Assembly: GCA_002773985.1 (NCBI GenBank) | Contig: PEZW01000018.1 | Location: 98,240-139,675, forward strand | Length of the DNA stretch: 41,436 nucleotides | From: Candidatus Berkelbacteria bacterium CG10_big_fil_rev_8_21_14_0_10_43_13 | GTDB lineage: Bacteria > Patescibacteriota > UBA1384 > XYA2-FULL-43-10 > 1-14-0-10-43-13 | Reading direction: 5' to 3' | Part shown: positions 8,352 through 18,953 of the stretch, in pieces | Layout: the number at the start of each line of letters is the position of its first letter | Position numbering within the stretch: position 1 is the stretch's first letter | Program-made: the position numbers and the translations under genes | Notes under the pieces: generated by a model | The model's input: only the letters and a program-made list of their open reading frames with translations | Database searches by the model: none | Told to the model about the DNA's origin: nothing

Positions 8352-10070
8352 ATGAAGCAAATAGATGCATTAAAAATTTTGAAAACAGGCAGTAATGTTT
8401 TTCTGACCGGTGAGCCGGGCAGTGGCAAGACGTATGTCATCAATCAATATGTCAATTATTTACGTTCTCACAATATCTCACCATCGATCACAGCTTCGAC
8501 CGGCATCGCCGCTACTCACATCGGTGGCATGACTATTCACTCCTGGAGCGGTATCGGGATCAAAAACAATCTAAATAAAGCCGAACTCAAAAATATCGCC
8601 GGCAATGACAATGTCGACAAAAGAATCACTGACGCCAAGATTTTGATTATCGATGAAATATCTATGCTCCCGCCGGACACATTGCGAATGATCGAAATCA
8701 TCTGTCGACTGGTCAAAAACAACTCTTTACCTTTTGGCGGACTTCAAGTCATCCTCGTCGGGGACTTCTTTCAGTTGCCGCCGATCATCAAAAGACCGAC
8801 TGAAAATCAATTTCAAGACGATCTTTTCGATGAAAAATTAGCCCGCTTTGCTTATGATTCTCCAGTCTGGCAATCAGCTGAATTTGCAACCTGCTACCTC
8901 GACGAACAGTACCGCCAAGATGACACCGAATTGAGCCAAGTTTTGACCAAGATCCGCACCAACAACTTTGATGACAGCTCACTCGAAATCATTCGACAGA
9001 GAAAGTTTAATATTTCAGAAGTTCCGTCCTCGGCGCCAAAACTTTATTCGCACAACATCGACGTCGATAGAGTTAATGATGCGATGCTGGCCAAAATTTC
9101 CGCCAAAGCCAAACACTTTACGATGCTCTCAAGCGGCAAAAGAAATCTTGTCGAAACTCTAAAAAAGGGTTGCCTCTCTCCGGAAAATTTGTTTTTGAAG
9201 ATCAGTGCCGCTGTTATGTTTACCAAAAATAATACGAAGGAGGGTTTTGTCAACGGGACGCTCGGGAGTGTTGTCGGATTTGACGACGAGACCGAATTAC
9301 CGATTGTCAAGATCAAAAACGGTCGGAAAATTCACGTTTCCCCGGCCGACTGGACCGTTGAGGAGAATGGCACAGTCAGAGCCAGACTGACCCAAATTCC
9401 TCTCCGCTTAGCTTGGGCCATAACAGTTCATAAGAGCCAGGGCATCAGCCTTGACGAAGCTGTGATCGATTTGTCAAAAGTTTTTGAATTTGGACAAGGT
9501 TATGTTGCGATTTCACGGGTCAGACGCCTGACCGGCATCCATCTACTTGGTTGGAATGATCGATCTTTTCAGGTTGACCCTGACGTTATCGCCGAGGATA
9601 TCAAATTTCGGGATGATTCGACCAAAACCGAAAAAGCATTTAGTCATTTTTCCACTGATGCGTTGCAAAAAATATATGACGAATTCATAAAAAAATCAGG
9701 CGGCGAACTGAAACCGCAAAATGGTGATCGGAACACAAAAACGCCAAAACCATCCACGATCGACGAGACACTTTCTCTTTGGCGAGAGGGAAAGACTATT
9801 AGTCAAATTGCCAAAGATCGAAGCTTAAGCGAGGGCACCATAGTCAGCCATCTTGAAAAGTTAACTGCGACCAAATCTATCAATAAAACAGAATTGAGTC
9901 GAATTGTTTCGCCTCGTATCCTAACCGTCCTGCCAAAAATTCAGGCGGCTTTTGATAACCAAACGATGGACAAGCTGTCGCCGATTTTCAAACACTGTCA
10001 CGGCCAATATTCGTATGACGAATTAAGAATCGCGAGAATGGTTTTAAAATCACAACTTTTTAAGCTATAA
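8352..10070 (+). CDS. Pif1/RecD2-like SF1 helicase with C-terminal helix-turn-helix region
   Basis: Walker A 'FLTGEPGSGKTYVINQ', 'TASTGIAATHIGGMTIHSW', 'LIIDEISML', 'WAITVHKSQGISLDEAVIDL'; C-terminal 'LWREGKTISQIAKDRSLSEGTIVSHL'. ATG at 8352. Confidence 0.85.
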   Translation: MKQIDALKILKTGSNVFLTGEPGSGKTYVINQYVNYLRSHNISPSITASTGIAATHIGGMTIHSWSGIGIKNNLNKAELKNIAGNDNVDKRITDAKILIIDEISMLPPDTLRMIEIICRLVKNNSLPFGGLQVILVGDFFQLPPIIKRPTENQFQDDLFDEKLARFAYDSPVWQSAEFATCYLDEQYRQDDTELSQVLTKIRTNNFDDSSLEIIRQRKFNISEVPSSAPKLYSHNIDVDRVNDAMLAKISAKAKHFTMLSSGKRNLVETLKKGCLSPENLFLKISAAVMFTKNNTKEGFVNGTLGSVVGFDDETELPIVKIKNGRKIHVSPADWTVEENGTVRARLTQIPLRLAWAITVHKSQGISLDEAVIDLSKVFEFGQGYVAISRVRRLTGIHLLGWNDRSFQVDPDVIAEDIKFRDDSTKTEKAFSHFSTDALQKIYDEFIKKSGGELKPQNGDRNTKTPKPSTIDETLSLWREGKTISQIAKDRSLSEGTIVSHLEKLTATKSINKTELSRIVSPRILTVLPKIQAAFDNQTMDKLSPIFKHCHGQYSYDELRIARMVLKSQLFKL

Positions 10071-10080
10071 TTTACCGGCA

Positions 10081-12993
10081 ATGAATCAAGCAAAATTAAA
10101 ATTTGACACACAAAACCCAAGCATTTTAGACAACCTTAACTCAGCCCAAAAAGATGCCGTGACTTATCAAGGCGGACCGCTTTTGATCATTGCTGGTGCC
10201 GGCACCGGCAAGACGACCGTCGTCACTCGGCGGATTGCCTATATGATCGAGCAAAAGATCTCCAAGCCATCCGAAATATTGGCACTGACATTTACTGAAA
10301 AGGCCGCCGCCGAGATGGAGGAGCGCGTCGATCAACTCGTGCCTTATGGTTATACTGATATGTCGATCTTAACATTTCACGCTTTTGGCGATCAGTTTCT
10401 GCGTGATTTTGCCCTCGACCTTGGCTTGCCATCAAATTTCAAAGTTTTGACCGGCGTCGAGCAAGCAATCTTTATGCGGACAAACATCTATGCCTTTGAT
10501 CTCGACTATTTTCGCCCCGTCGCCAATCCGCTTTCACATATTCAGGCTCTTCTGTCACATTTTTCCAGACTGAAGGATGAGTTGATCACCCCAGCAGAAT
10601 ATCTAGATTTTGCTGAAAAACAAATTTCAAAGGCAACAAACGAAGATGAGACAGTTGAAGCGAACAAAACGCTTGAATTGGCCAAGGCTTTTGAGCGTTA
10701 TCAGGAGTTGATGATTCAGGCCGGAAACCTTGATTTCGGCGACCAACTTTTCTTCACCTACAAAGTATTGAAGGAAAACAAAAAAATCCTGGCTGAGTGT
10801 CAGAAAAGATATAAATATATCTTGGTAGATGAATTTCAGGACACGAACTACGCCCAAAATGAAATAGTAAAGCTCCTAGCAAATAAATTGCAAAGCATCA
10901 CCGTTGTAGGCGATGATGACCAATCTATTTATCGCTTCAGAGGCGCATCAATTTCAAACATATTAGACTTCAAAAAAACTTATCCGGAGACAAAACAGAT
11001 TGTTTTAAACGAAAATTATCGCTCGACCACTGAAATTCTTGATGCTTCATACAAACTCATACAATTCAACAATCCTGATCGACTCGAAATTCAGAACAAG
11101 ATTGACAAACGCCTGGTTTCAAAACGGCACGGTAGCCCGTCAGAACTGTTTTTTTGCAGCAATCTTTCCTGTGAAGCTGACCAAGTGGTCGAAAAAATCA
11201 AAGAAATTAAAGAAAAAGAAAATTACAAATACAATGATTTTGTCCTTCTGGTACGAGCAAATTCTCATGCAGAGCCGTTTTTGCAATCACTAAACGTTGC
11301 CGGCATTCCACACATTTTTACCGGCGCTTCCAGTTTATTTGATCAGCCAGAAATAAAAATGTTGGTCGCGTTTTTGCGCTGTCTCGTCTACACCGACGAC
11401 TCACTAGCTCTATATCAACTGGCAACCTCGGAACTCTACGGTGTCAGTCACGAGGATATTTCCAGTTTTTATACACTGGCCAGAAGGCAAAATCGGCCAT
11501 TGCTATCTTTTTTTAGCAACAAGACACTGGAACAATTTAGCAATGATTTGTCAGCACAAACATCATCACTTGATCAGATTTTCGAAGACATAACCAAATG
11601 CCGCAAACTAAAGAGTGACCCTGTCGGCGAAGTTCTATATGCTTACCTAAAAGAAAAGAATTTTCTCAAAAAATTAACAGAAGTTGATACTGCCGAAAAT
11701 GAATTAAAAATCTTCAATATTGCCAAATTTTTTGACCGAATCACTCAGTTCAATCACTCAAGCGATGAGAGGGGAGTCCTGGCTTTTCTAAACACTTTGG
11801 AACTGATTCTCGAGGTCGGGGACGAAACGATCTCCACTGATATCGATCGTGATATCGACGCAATTAATATTTCGACTGTTCACGCCGCCAAGGGACTTGA
11901 ATACGAGGTCGTTTTTATCGTCAACTGTGTCTCAGATCGCTTCCCTGGTCGCCGTCGACGAGATCCTCTGCCACTACCACCAGAGCTAATCAAAGAGAGT
12001 TTGCCCGAAGGCGATTTCCATCTACAGGAGGAGCGCCGACTTTTCTATGTTGCTGCCACCCGAGCAAAAAATTATTTATTTATGACTGCAGCCGAGGATT
12101 ATGGTGGCAAGCGAGCCAAAAAACTGTCTCAATTTGTCTTGGAACTACTGGATGAACCAAACCCGACTAAACTCAAACACAAATTGTCAAATTTGGAAAA
12201 AATCGAACGGTTCAAAAAAGTGGAAACTGAGCACAAGAAATTGCCAAACAAATTTGCCACCGAGACGATCAAACTCTCACGAGCAATGATTGACGATTAT
12301 TATACCTGCCCAAAGAAATTTTATTTTGCTCATGTCGTCAAGATACCACTCTTGAAAAATCATTATTTGATGTATGGTACGGCCGTCCATGCCGCTCTTG
12401 ATTATTATTTTTCGAAAAAGATACGAGGCGATACACCCTCACTCGAAGAGTTAATTACTCAATTTGATACTGCATTTAGAAATGTCGGTTTTATCACCAC
12501 AGAGCACGAAGATTTACGACACCGTCAGGGAATAAACACTTTGACCAGATTTTACACTGACGACCAGAAGCAGCCGACACTGCCATCAGAAGTTGAAACT
12601 CCGTTTGAGTTTGCCGAAAATAAAGTCAAGATAAATGGTCGCTATGACCTGATCACTGGTGCAAAAGAGAACGCTGAAATTGTCGACTTCAAAACATCAA
12701 ATGTGACCGAGCAAAAAGAAGCCGACCGTCGGATAAAGAGTTCGACTCAGATGATGATTTATGCCCTGGCTTGGTTTGAAAAATTCAAAGTTATCCCCAA
12801 AACCACCCTGGTGTTTATCGAATCAGGTCTGACCGGATCACGAATCTTCAATATGAAAGAGCTGGAGGAAACAAAGCAGATGATTTTTGATGTTGCTGCC
12901 AGAATCCGCAAAAACGATATGTCCGCCAAACCGGATGCATTTCAATGCAAACAATGTCCATATAGTGATATTTGTCCAGAAAGTAAAGCTTGA
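10081..12993 (+). CDS. UvrD/PcrA-like SF1 helicase with C-terminal PD-(D/E)XK (RecB/Cas4-type) nuclease domain
   Basis: 'LNSAQKDAVTYQGGPLLIIAGAGTGKTTVVTRR', 'DDDQSIYRFRGA', 'STVHAAKGLEYEVVFIV', 'EERRLFYVAATRAK'; C-terminal 'EIVDFKTS' and 'CKQCPYSDICP'. Confidence 0.9.
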   Translation: MNQAKLKFDTQNPSILDNLNSAQKDAVTYQGGPLLIIAGAGTGKTTVVTRRIAYMIEQKISKPSEILALTFTEKAAAEMEERVDQLVPYGYTDMSILTFHAFGDQFLRDFALDLGLPSNFKVLTGVEQAIFMRTNIYAFDLDYFRPVANPLSHIQALLSHFSRLKDELITPAEYLDFAEKQISKATNEDETVEANKTLELAKAFERYQELMIQAGNLDFGDQLFFTYKVLKENKKILAECQKRYKYILVDEFQDTNYAQNEIVKLLANKLQSITVVGDDDQSIYRFRGASISNILDFKKTYPETKQIVLNENYRSTTEILDASYKLIQFNNPDRLEIQNKIDKRLVSKRHGSPSELFFCSNLSCEADQVVEKIKEIKEKENYKYNDFVLLVRANSHAEPFLQSLNVAGIPHIFTGASSLFDQPEIKMLVAFLRCLVYTDDSLALYQLATSELYGVSHEDISSFYTLARRQNRPLLSFFSNKTLEQFSNDLSAQTSSLDQIFEDITKCRKLKSDPVGEVLYAYLKEKNFLKKLTEVDTAENELKIFNIAKFFDRITQFNHSSDERGVLAFLNTLELILEVGDETISTDIDRDIDAINISTVHAAKGLEYEVVFIVNCVSDRFPGRRRRDPLPLPPELIKESLPEGDFHLQEERRLFYVAATRAKNYLFMTAAEDYGGKRAKKLSQFVLELLDEPNPTKLKHKLSNLEKIERFKKVETEHKKLPNKFATETIKLSRAMIDDYYTCPKKFYFAHVVKIPLLKNHYLMYGTAVHAALDYYFSKKIRGDTPSLEELITQFDTAFRNVGFITTEHEDLRHRQGINTLTRFYTDDQKQPTLPSEVETPFEFAENKVKINGRYDLITGAKENAEIVDFKTSNVTEQKEADRRIKSSTQMMIYALAWFEKFKVIPKTTLVFIESGLTGSRIFNMKELEETKQMIFDVAARIRKNDMSAKPDAFQCKQCPYSDICPESKA

Positions 12994-13060
12994 TCAAAAT
13001 TTCGAATTAAATGTTTGTTTGGGGTTTGTTCGGATCAAAAATATTTGGTATAATAATAAC

Positions 13061-13191
13061 GGTACTCACGCACCGTAGAGCAAGCTTCAGCCTGTTTGGA
13101 GATAAATTGAAACAACCTGACTGCGGATTATCCCAGCACGCTGATCCGCCGGCTGGCGGAGTGGTCTACAAGACTTTTACGTAGGTCCTGT
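13061..13191. mobile_element. MITE-like element, copy 1, in rmuC upstream region
   Basis: GGTACTCACGCACCGTAGAGCAAGC...GGTCTACAAGACTTTTACGTAGGTCCT; homologous to 39429-39542. Confidence 0.5.
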
Positions 13192-13212
13192 TAAAAACAC
13201 AAATGGAGGAAC

Positions 13213-14277
13213 ATGGCAACTACGATCTTACTCATACTGGTTTTGATCGCGCTGATCTATCTTATTTTTATTGTCTTCAGAAATCAGAAACCAATCGAAT
13301 CTGGTGGCGAGAAATTAATGTTCGATTTACTCGAAAAAGTACGAGTCGATACCCAAAATAAACTTGATCGGATCGATGATCGGGTCAGCCAAAACCTGTC
13401 AAAATCGCACGAGGCTATCCAGACACAGTTTGCCCAAAGTTCGGCAATTATTAAGGATGTAACTAGAAAAATGACTGAGCTCGGCGAGACAAACAAGCAG
13501 ATCGTCAGCTTCGCAGATCAGATGAAAAGTCTAGAAAACATTTTGAAAAACCCGAAACAGCGGGGGATTCTCGGTGAATATTTTCTTGAATCACTGCTTT
13601 CAAACGTTTTTCAGCCATCTCAGTACAAAATGCAGTACAAATTTGCCAATGGCACGATCGTCGATGCCGCCATCTTTTTTAACGATAAAATAGTTCCGGT
13701 CGACGCCAAATTTTCGCTCGAAAAATACAACAAAATTATGGAAGAGAAGGAAGAAAGTCGACGCATAGTTTTAGAAAAAGAGTTCAAGCAAGATATCAAA
13801 AACAGAATCGATGAAACAGCCAAATACATTGATCCGAAACAGGACACGACTGACTTTGCCTTTATGTTTATCCCTGCCGAGGGTATTTACTACAATTTAC
13901 TAATTTATAAAGTTGGAACTATCGAGATCAATACCAATGATTTGATCGAGTACGCCTTCAAAAAACATGTTATTATCGTCTCCCCGACATCCTTTTATGC
14001 CTATCTCGAAACAGTTCTTCACGGCCTCAAAGCGCTAAAAATGGAAGAATCAGTCAAAGAGATTCTTGTTCGTGTCGGTGAACTTGGCAAACATCTAAAC
14101 GCCTTCGAAGCACATTATGACAAAATCGGTTCAAACCTGGGTGCGACCGTAAATGCCTACAACAATTCATCAAAAGAATTTAAAAAAATTGATAAAGACG
14201 TTTATAAATTGTCCGATGGCAAACAGGGTGGGGAAATGGAAATAGGCTTAATAGACAAACCGGAAGAAAACGAATAG
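13213..14277 (+). CDS. rmuC: DNA recombination protein RmuC homologue
   Basis: N-terminal TM, coiled coil, 'NPKQRGILGEYFLESLL', 'VDAKFSLEKY', 'FIPAEGIYYNLL', 'VIIVSPTSFYAYLETV'. Confidence 0.9.
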   Translation: MATTILLILVLIALIYLIFIVFRNQKPIESGGEKLMFDLLEKVRVDTQNKLDRIDDRVSQNLSKSHEAIQTQFAQSSAIIKDVTRKMTELGETNKQIVSFADQMKSLENILKNPKQRGILGEYFLESLLSNVFQPSQYKMQYKFANGTIVDAAIFFNDKIVPVDAKFSLEKYNKIMEEKEESRRIVLEKEFKQDIKNRIDETAKYIDPKQDTTDFAFMFIPAEGIYYNLLIYKVGTIEINTNDLIEYAFKKHVIIVSPTSFYAYLETVLHGLKALKMEESVKEILVRVGELGKHLNAFEAHYDKIGSNLGATVNAYNNSSKEFKKIDKDVYKLSDGKQGGEMEIGLIDKPEENE

Positions 14278-15251
14278 TGAAACTTAAAAAAATTAAAATA
14301 GAGGTAGAAGATACAGGCCTGCGCTTGGATCAATTTTTACTCCAAGAAAATCCTGATTATTCGCGATCATATTTTAGTGATCTGATCAAAAAAGGCTCCG
14401 TAGCTGTAAATAATGAAGAGAGGAAACCAAGCTACAGATTGAAGACAGGGGATACAGTCGAATACAAATTGACCGAAAAAACATCTCTGGGACCGATAAA
14501 ACCAGTAAATATTCCCCTCAATATTATTTTTGAGGATGAAAATGTCCTGGTCGTAAACAAACCAGCCGGACTCGTGGTCCATCCAGCTGTAGGTCATCAC
14601 AACGACACTCTAGTCAACGCTCTAACACATAGTTATCCACAGGTTAGCAAAGCTGTTTATGACGACGAAAATGAGCTTTCTGTTTCACGCCCCGGACTTG
14701 TCCACCGCCTCGACAAAGACACTTCAGGAGTACTAATTGTCGCAAAAAATACGAAATCAATGATTTTTCTGGCCAATCAAATTCAAGACAGAAAAGCAAA
14801 GAAAGTGTATCTCGCGCTTTGTGCCGGCTGGCCACCAATTTCATCCGGACGATTGTACAACAACCTCGGTAGAAATTTGAAAAACCGCAAAATATATACT
14901 GAAGTTGGATCAGAAAAGGGGAGAGAAGCCATTTCCAATTATCAAGTTAAGAAGAATCATCTGACGTCAAAAAACGAACGAGTGTCACTTATAGAATTTC
15001 AGATCGAAACAGGCCGCACTCACCAGATCAGGACCCAAGCAAAAATGGCTGGTTTTCCGATTATCGGCGATCAGGCGTACTCTACTAAAGAAAGTGAAGC
15101 TGTTTCAAACCATCTAGGGGTAAAGCGGCAAATGCTTCATGCCAGCTCTTTGACAATCCTGTTGCCTGGGGCGAAAATTGCTCAGAAATTTGAAGTTGCT
15201 GTTCCGTCAGACTTCGAACAAATTATTGAGAATCTGATTGCACAAAACTAG
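14277..15251 (+). CDS. RluA/RluD-family pseudouridine synthase
   Basis: S4-like N-terminus; 'VVNKPAGLVVHPAVGH', 'PGLVHRLDKDTSGVLIVAK', 'GRTHQIRTQ'. Confidence 0.93.
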   Translation: MKLKKIKIEVEDTGLRLDQFLLQENPDYSRSYFSDLIKKGSVAVNNEERKPSYRLKTGDTVEYKLTEKTSLGPIKPVNIPLNIIFEDENVLVVNKPAGLVVHPAVGHHNDTLVNALTHSYPQVSKAVYDDENELSVSRPGLVHRLDKDTSGVLIVAKNTKSMIFLANQIQDRKAKKVYLALCAGWPPISSGRLYNNLGRNLKNRKIYTEVGSEKGREAISNYQVKKNHLTSKNERVSLIEFQIETGRTHQIRTQAKMAGFPIIGDQAYSTKESEAVSNHLGVKRQMLHASSLTILLPGAKIAQKFEVAVPSDFEQIIENLIAQN

Positions 15252-15343
15252 TACTTCATACTTTGTAACAAAAAACCCACGACAAATTTGACGTAGGTTT
15301 TTTTGTTATGATAAAGTGTGAATAATATTAACGAGGAGATGGC

Positions 15344-15970
15344 ATGGAAAGAGAACGGGTCACAATTTCAATTAAGAAAATTATCCTAGACAAAATCGAC
15401 CGCACAATTGATGGGGCAAATGTTCGAAATCGATCCCATGCAATCGAATCCTTAATTCTAAAAGGTCTTGGCACCTCAGACACCCGAACCGCTGTCGTCT
15501 TGATGGGTGGTGACGATGCACTCAAATCTATCCCAAACGTTGAGCAAGCTTTGTCCGAACTAAAAGATCTCGGTTTTGAAACTGTTCATATCGCCACTGG
15601 CTTTCTCGGAGAAAAGGTCCAAGAAAAACTCGGCGACGGTTCAAAATATGGCCTCAAATTTGTTTACAATGATAAAGGGGAAGGTTCTGCCGGTGCCTTA
15701 GCTGTTTTGAAAAAGGAACTCAAGAACACATTTATTGTTATTAATCACCACCAATTTTCTGACTTCAAGATTGATGAACTCCTAAATTTTCACAAAAAAC
15801 ATCATTTCGTCGCCACTATAGCCACAAACAATCTCGATACATTGCAAGGAATTTACGTTTTTGAGCCTGAAATTTCCAACCGTCTAACCAAAGGGTTTTC
15901 GATGCTTGAAGATGACATTTTGCCCAAACTAATCAAAGATGGCAAAGCCGCAGTCTGCCCGATGATCTAA
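15344..15970 (+). CDS. Ribbon-helix-helix-like N-terminus fused to (degenerate?) nucleotidyltransferase domain
   Basis: 'RVTISIKKIILDKIDRTIDGANVRNRSHAIESLILKGL' then 'TAVVLMGGDDALKSIPNVEQALSELKDLGFETVHIATGFLGEKVQEKLGDG'. Confidence 0.7.
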   Translation: MERERVTISIKKIILDKIDRTIDGANVRNRSHAIESLILKGLGTSDTRTAVVLMGGDDALKSIPNVEQALSELKDLGFETVHIATGFLGEKVQEKLGDGSKYGLKFVYNDKGEGSAGALAVLKKELKNTFIVINHHQFSDFKIDELLNFHKKHHFVATIATNNLDTLQGIYVFEPEISNRLTKGFSMLEDDILPKLIKDGKAAVCPMI

Positions 15971-16031
15971 TTTTGACTATTAGTCGCAAATGTAATACGA
16001 TAATAGTATTATTCGCACGAGGAATTTTTCT

Positions 16032-17333
16032 ATGAGAACACGACTTTGGGTACTGTTTAGTTTTATTGCTTTTCTAATTGTCTTGGCAGTGCTTATCGAT
16101 ATTCCAACATCACCAAGTTGGCTTGGAGGAAGTAGCACCAAAGCTCAACTCGGGCTTGATTTGGTCGGCGGCACGGAGTTGGTATATCAAGCTGATCTAT
16201 CTGCTTCGACAGATAAGTTAAAGGACCTGAGCAACCTTGAGAGTGTCTTCAGTCAGAGAATCAATTCACTCGGAGTGTCGGAGCCAAATATTCAGACCTC
16301 TGGCGGTGACAAGATCATCATCGACCTACCGGGCATCAAAGACATCAACAGCGCTATCCAAAAAATCGGACAAACGTACGAGCTAAATTTCATGACCCAG
16401 GCGACTGATACTACTGACGGTGCCCAGCTTTATGATTATTATGACCAAGGTTATCTTTACCCCGGCTATTGGAAAAAATCAGTTCTGACTGGAAAAAATT
16501 TGACCAAGGCTGATGCAACTTTTCAGAATAGCAATGGATCGGTCACATCAGATCCGGTTGTTTCGATTCAATTTGACAGTACGGGTACAGCGAAGTTCCG
16601 AACCCTAACTCAGGACAATCTAAACAAGCAGATCGCTATCGTTCTGGATAACAAGATCGTGTCTGCTCCAAACGTTTCTGTTGCAATCACAAATGGCCAA
16701 GCAGTCATCACAGGGTCAAAAGACATCAAAGAAGCTCAGGATCTAGCCAAGAGGCTGAGTGAAGGTATACTGCCAGTCCCAACCAAGCTGATCGGTCAGC
16801 AAAATATCGGTGCAACACTCGGCAAAGATTCACTCAAGCTCAGTATCGTCGCAGGCTTGATCGGACTTATTCTTGTAGCTATTTTTATGGTTTCTTTTTA
16901 CAAGTTTCCTGGCCTCATCGCTGTTTTTGCCCTAACTATCTATTCCTTCTTTGCTCTTGCTGTTTACAAGGTTATTCCAGTAACCCTGACACTAGCTGGT
17001 ATCGCTGGGTTTATACTCTCGATTGGTATGGCAATAGACGCTAATGTTCTAATATTTGAACGACTTAAGGAAGAGTTGAAAGCCGGCAAAGAGCTAAATC
17101 TAGCTCTTCATGATGGCTTCAGACGCTCTTGGCCATCTATCCGCGATTCAAATATTTCTTCCATCATCACCTGTTTGATTTTGTATTATACTACCGGCTC
17201 TGGTCCTGTGCGCGGCTTCGCCCTAACCCTGATGATAGGTATAATAATTAGTCTATTTACTGCCGTGACCTTGACTCGCACCATTCTACTGCTTATTGAC
17301 GGTAGTCGTCTCAGGAGGTTAATCCATGTATAA
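16032..17333 (+). CDS. secD: Protein translocase subunit SecD
   Basis: 'LGLDLVGGTELVYQ', 'INSLGVSEPNIQ', 'GMAIDANVLIFERLKEEL'. Confidence 0.95.
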   Translation: MRTRLWVLFSFIAFLIVLAVLIDIPTSPSWLGGSSTKAQLGLDLVGGTELVYQADLSASTDKLKDLSNLESVFSQRINSLGVSEPNIQTSGGDKIIIDLPGIKDINSAIQKIGQTYELNFMTQATDTTDGAQLYDYYDQGYLYPGYWKKSVLTGKNLTKADATFQNSNGSVTSDPVVSIQFDSTGTAKFRTLTQDNLNKQIAIVLDNKIVSAPNVSVAITNGQAVITGSKDIKEAQDLAKRLSEGILPVPTKLIGQQNIGATLGKDSLKLSIVAGLIGLILVAIFMVSFYKFPGLIAVFALTIYSFFALAVYKVIPVTLTLAGIAGFILSIGMAIDANVLIFERLKEELKAGKELNLALHDGFRRSWPSIRDSNISSIITCLILYYTTGSGPVRGFALTLMIGIIISLFTAVTLTRTILLLIDGSRLRRLIHV

Positions 17334-18234
17334 AATTATCAAAAAAAGCTGGATATGGTTTACATTTTCTGGTGTCTTAATTGTTCTTTCGATTATTTTT
17401 CTGGCGACTTTTGGCTTGCGCATCGGTATCGATTTCAAAGGGGGGACTAATATCGAATTTCAATCCGCAAAGTCAGACAAGATAAGCCTCGCGACTGATG
17501 TCTTGGACACCGAAGGCTACACTGGCTATCAGATAAAGGAAAGTGGCACGAACAAAGCAATAATTCAAATTCAGACACTCACCAACGACGAACACGCAAA
17601 ATTAGCAGCTGATTTGCAATCGAAAATTTCCGACTATGACGAGACTAGTTACGACACTGTTGGGCCAACCATCGGCCACGACCTGACCATAAAATCGGTT
17701 TGGGCTGTGATTTTGGCGTCTCTTGGTATTATTGTTTTTGTTGCCTTTGCTTTCCGCAAAGTCCCAAAACCATTGTCATCCTGGAAGTTTGGTGTTTGTG
17801 CCGTCATCGCTCTGATTCATGACCTTTTGATAACGACCGGCTTTGTCGCCCTCGTTGGTCATTTCTTTATCTGGATGGAAGTAAACGCTTTATTTATCAC
17901 CGCTCTTCTTACTATTATGGGTTTTTCTGTCCACGACACAATTGTTGTCTATGACCGACTTCGAGAGAACTTCATCAAAAATCCAAAAGAAGACATCACA
18001 TTGTCCGCTGAGGAAAGTATCAACCAAACCATCGTCCGCTCGATCAATACTTCTATGACCACGATTATAGTATTGTTGGCACTGCTAATATTTGGTAGTG
18101 GTTCGATCAGAGAGTTTGTCCTGACTCTGACCTTTGGTATTCTCATCGGAACATACTCCTCAATCTTCAACGCCACACCGCTTCTGGTCTGGTGGCACAA
18201 GAAAGACGCCTCCCGCAAACTGAATTCAAAGTAG
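17326..18234 (+). CDS. secF: Protein translocase subunit SecF
   Basis: 'GIDFKGGTNIEF', 'FSVHDTIVVYDRLREN', 'SINTSMTTIIVLLAL'; overlaps secD. Confidence 0.95.
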   Translation: MYKIIKKSWIWFTFSGVLIVLSIIFLATFGLRIGIDFKGGTNIEFQSAKSDKISLATDVLDTEGYTGYQIKESGTNKAIIQIQTLTNDEHAKLAADLQSKISDYDETSYDTVGPTIGHDLTIKSVWAVILASLGIIVFVAFAFRKVPKPLSSWKFGVCAVIALIHDLLITTGFVALVGHFFIWMEVNALFITALLTIMGFSVHDTIVVYDRLRENFIKNPKEDITLSAEESINQTIVRSINTSMTTIIVLLALLIFGSGSIREFVLTLTFGILIGTYSSIFNATPLLVWWHKKDASRKLNSK

Positions 18235-18410
18235 GGGAGTGGGTCGATTCTATTTTCAGTTCTATTTTTGACCGAATATTTCGTGTGTTATCATATCCTT
18301 TATTCTCCTGCAACAAAAATACTTTACATAAATAAATTGCAAATAGATTGAAAAAAATTTTTGTTCTTCAAATCTATTTTTCTGTGCAAGTTGTATTAAA
18401 TATATTATTA

Positions 18411-18661
18411 CCAGTGTTGTATAATTGTCATCCTGTCATCGACTCTGAGGTCTAGCGACCTCGTCACTCAGACTCGAATGAGAACCGATGTTGTCCTGAA
18501 GGTGAAGGATCTGATAGACCTGTCCTGCCTGCCTGCCGTAGCCATTCGACTTGCGCTCATGGTCTGAGTGTAATTGAAGACTTTAACGAAGGCTGGAGCG
18601 AAGTCGAACGGATTATTCGTTACCTCAGAATGACACTTCGATTTGAATTATACAACAGTGG
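18411..18661. repeat. ~250-bp repeat block bounded by ~17-bp terminal inverted repeats
   Basis: Left CCAGTGTTGTATAATTG versus right end (reverse complement) CCACTGTTGTATAATTC; contains a nested copy of the 45-47 bp palindromic repeat. Confidence 0.5.
18436..18482. repeat. Palindromic repeat B, copy 2
   Basis: TCATCGACTCTGAGGTCTAGCGACCTCGTCACTCAGACTCGAATGAG. Confidence 0.6.
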
Positions 18662-18953
18662 TATAATTATTGTAATCTCGACCGAACCGCAGTACTCGGC
18701 GGTGAGTGGAGAGATCTTGATTAGAATCAGTTAAAACACTGTGGACATTCTAGAAAAAGATTTCTCGACTCCACTTTTGTAATCTAATAAAAAACAGGTA
18801 TTACACCGTCATACTTTATTACAAAGGTACAAACTATCATACATAGTATGAAAAGTGCTTTAGAATCGATTCTAGGGGGATCTATTTGAGCACGGTTTAC
18901 GACTAATACGTGGTGCAAGTACGCCAGAGTAGTTAGAGTAGATAATATTGGTT

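Noticed and set aside
3385-18234. Genome-wide stop-codon recoding (UGA or UAG)
   Set aside because: UGA ends ftsA and UAG ends several normal genes, and UGG encodes Trp at conserved sites, so code 11 fits; only the single UAG at 7715 is anomalous.
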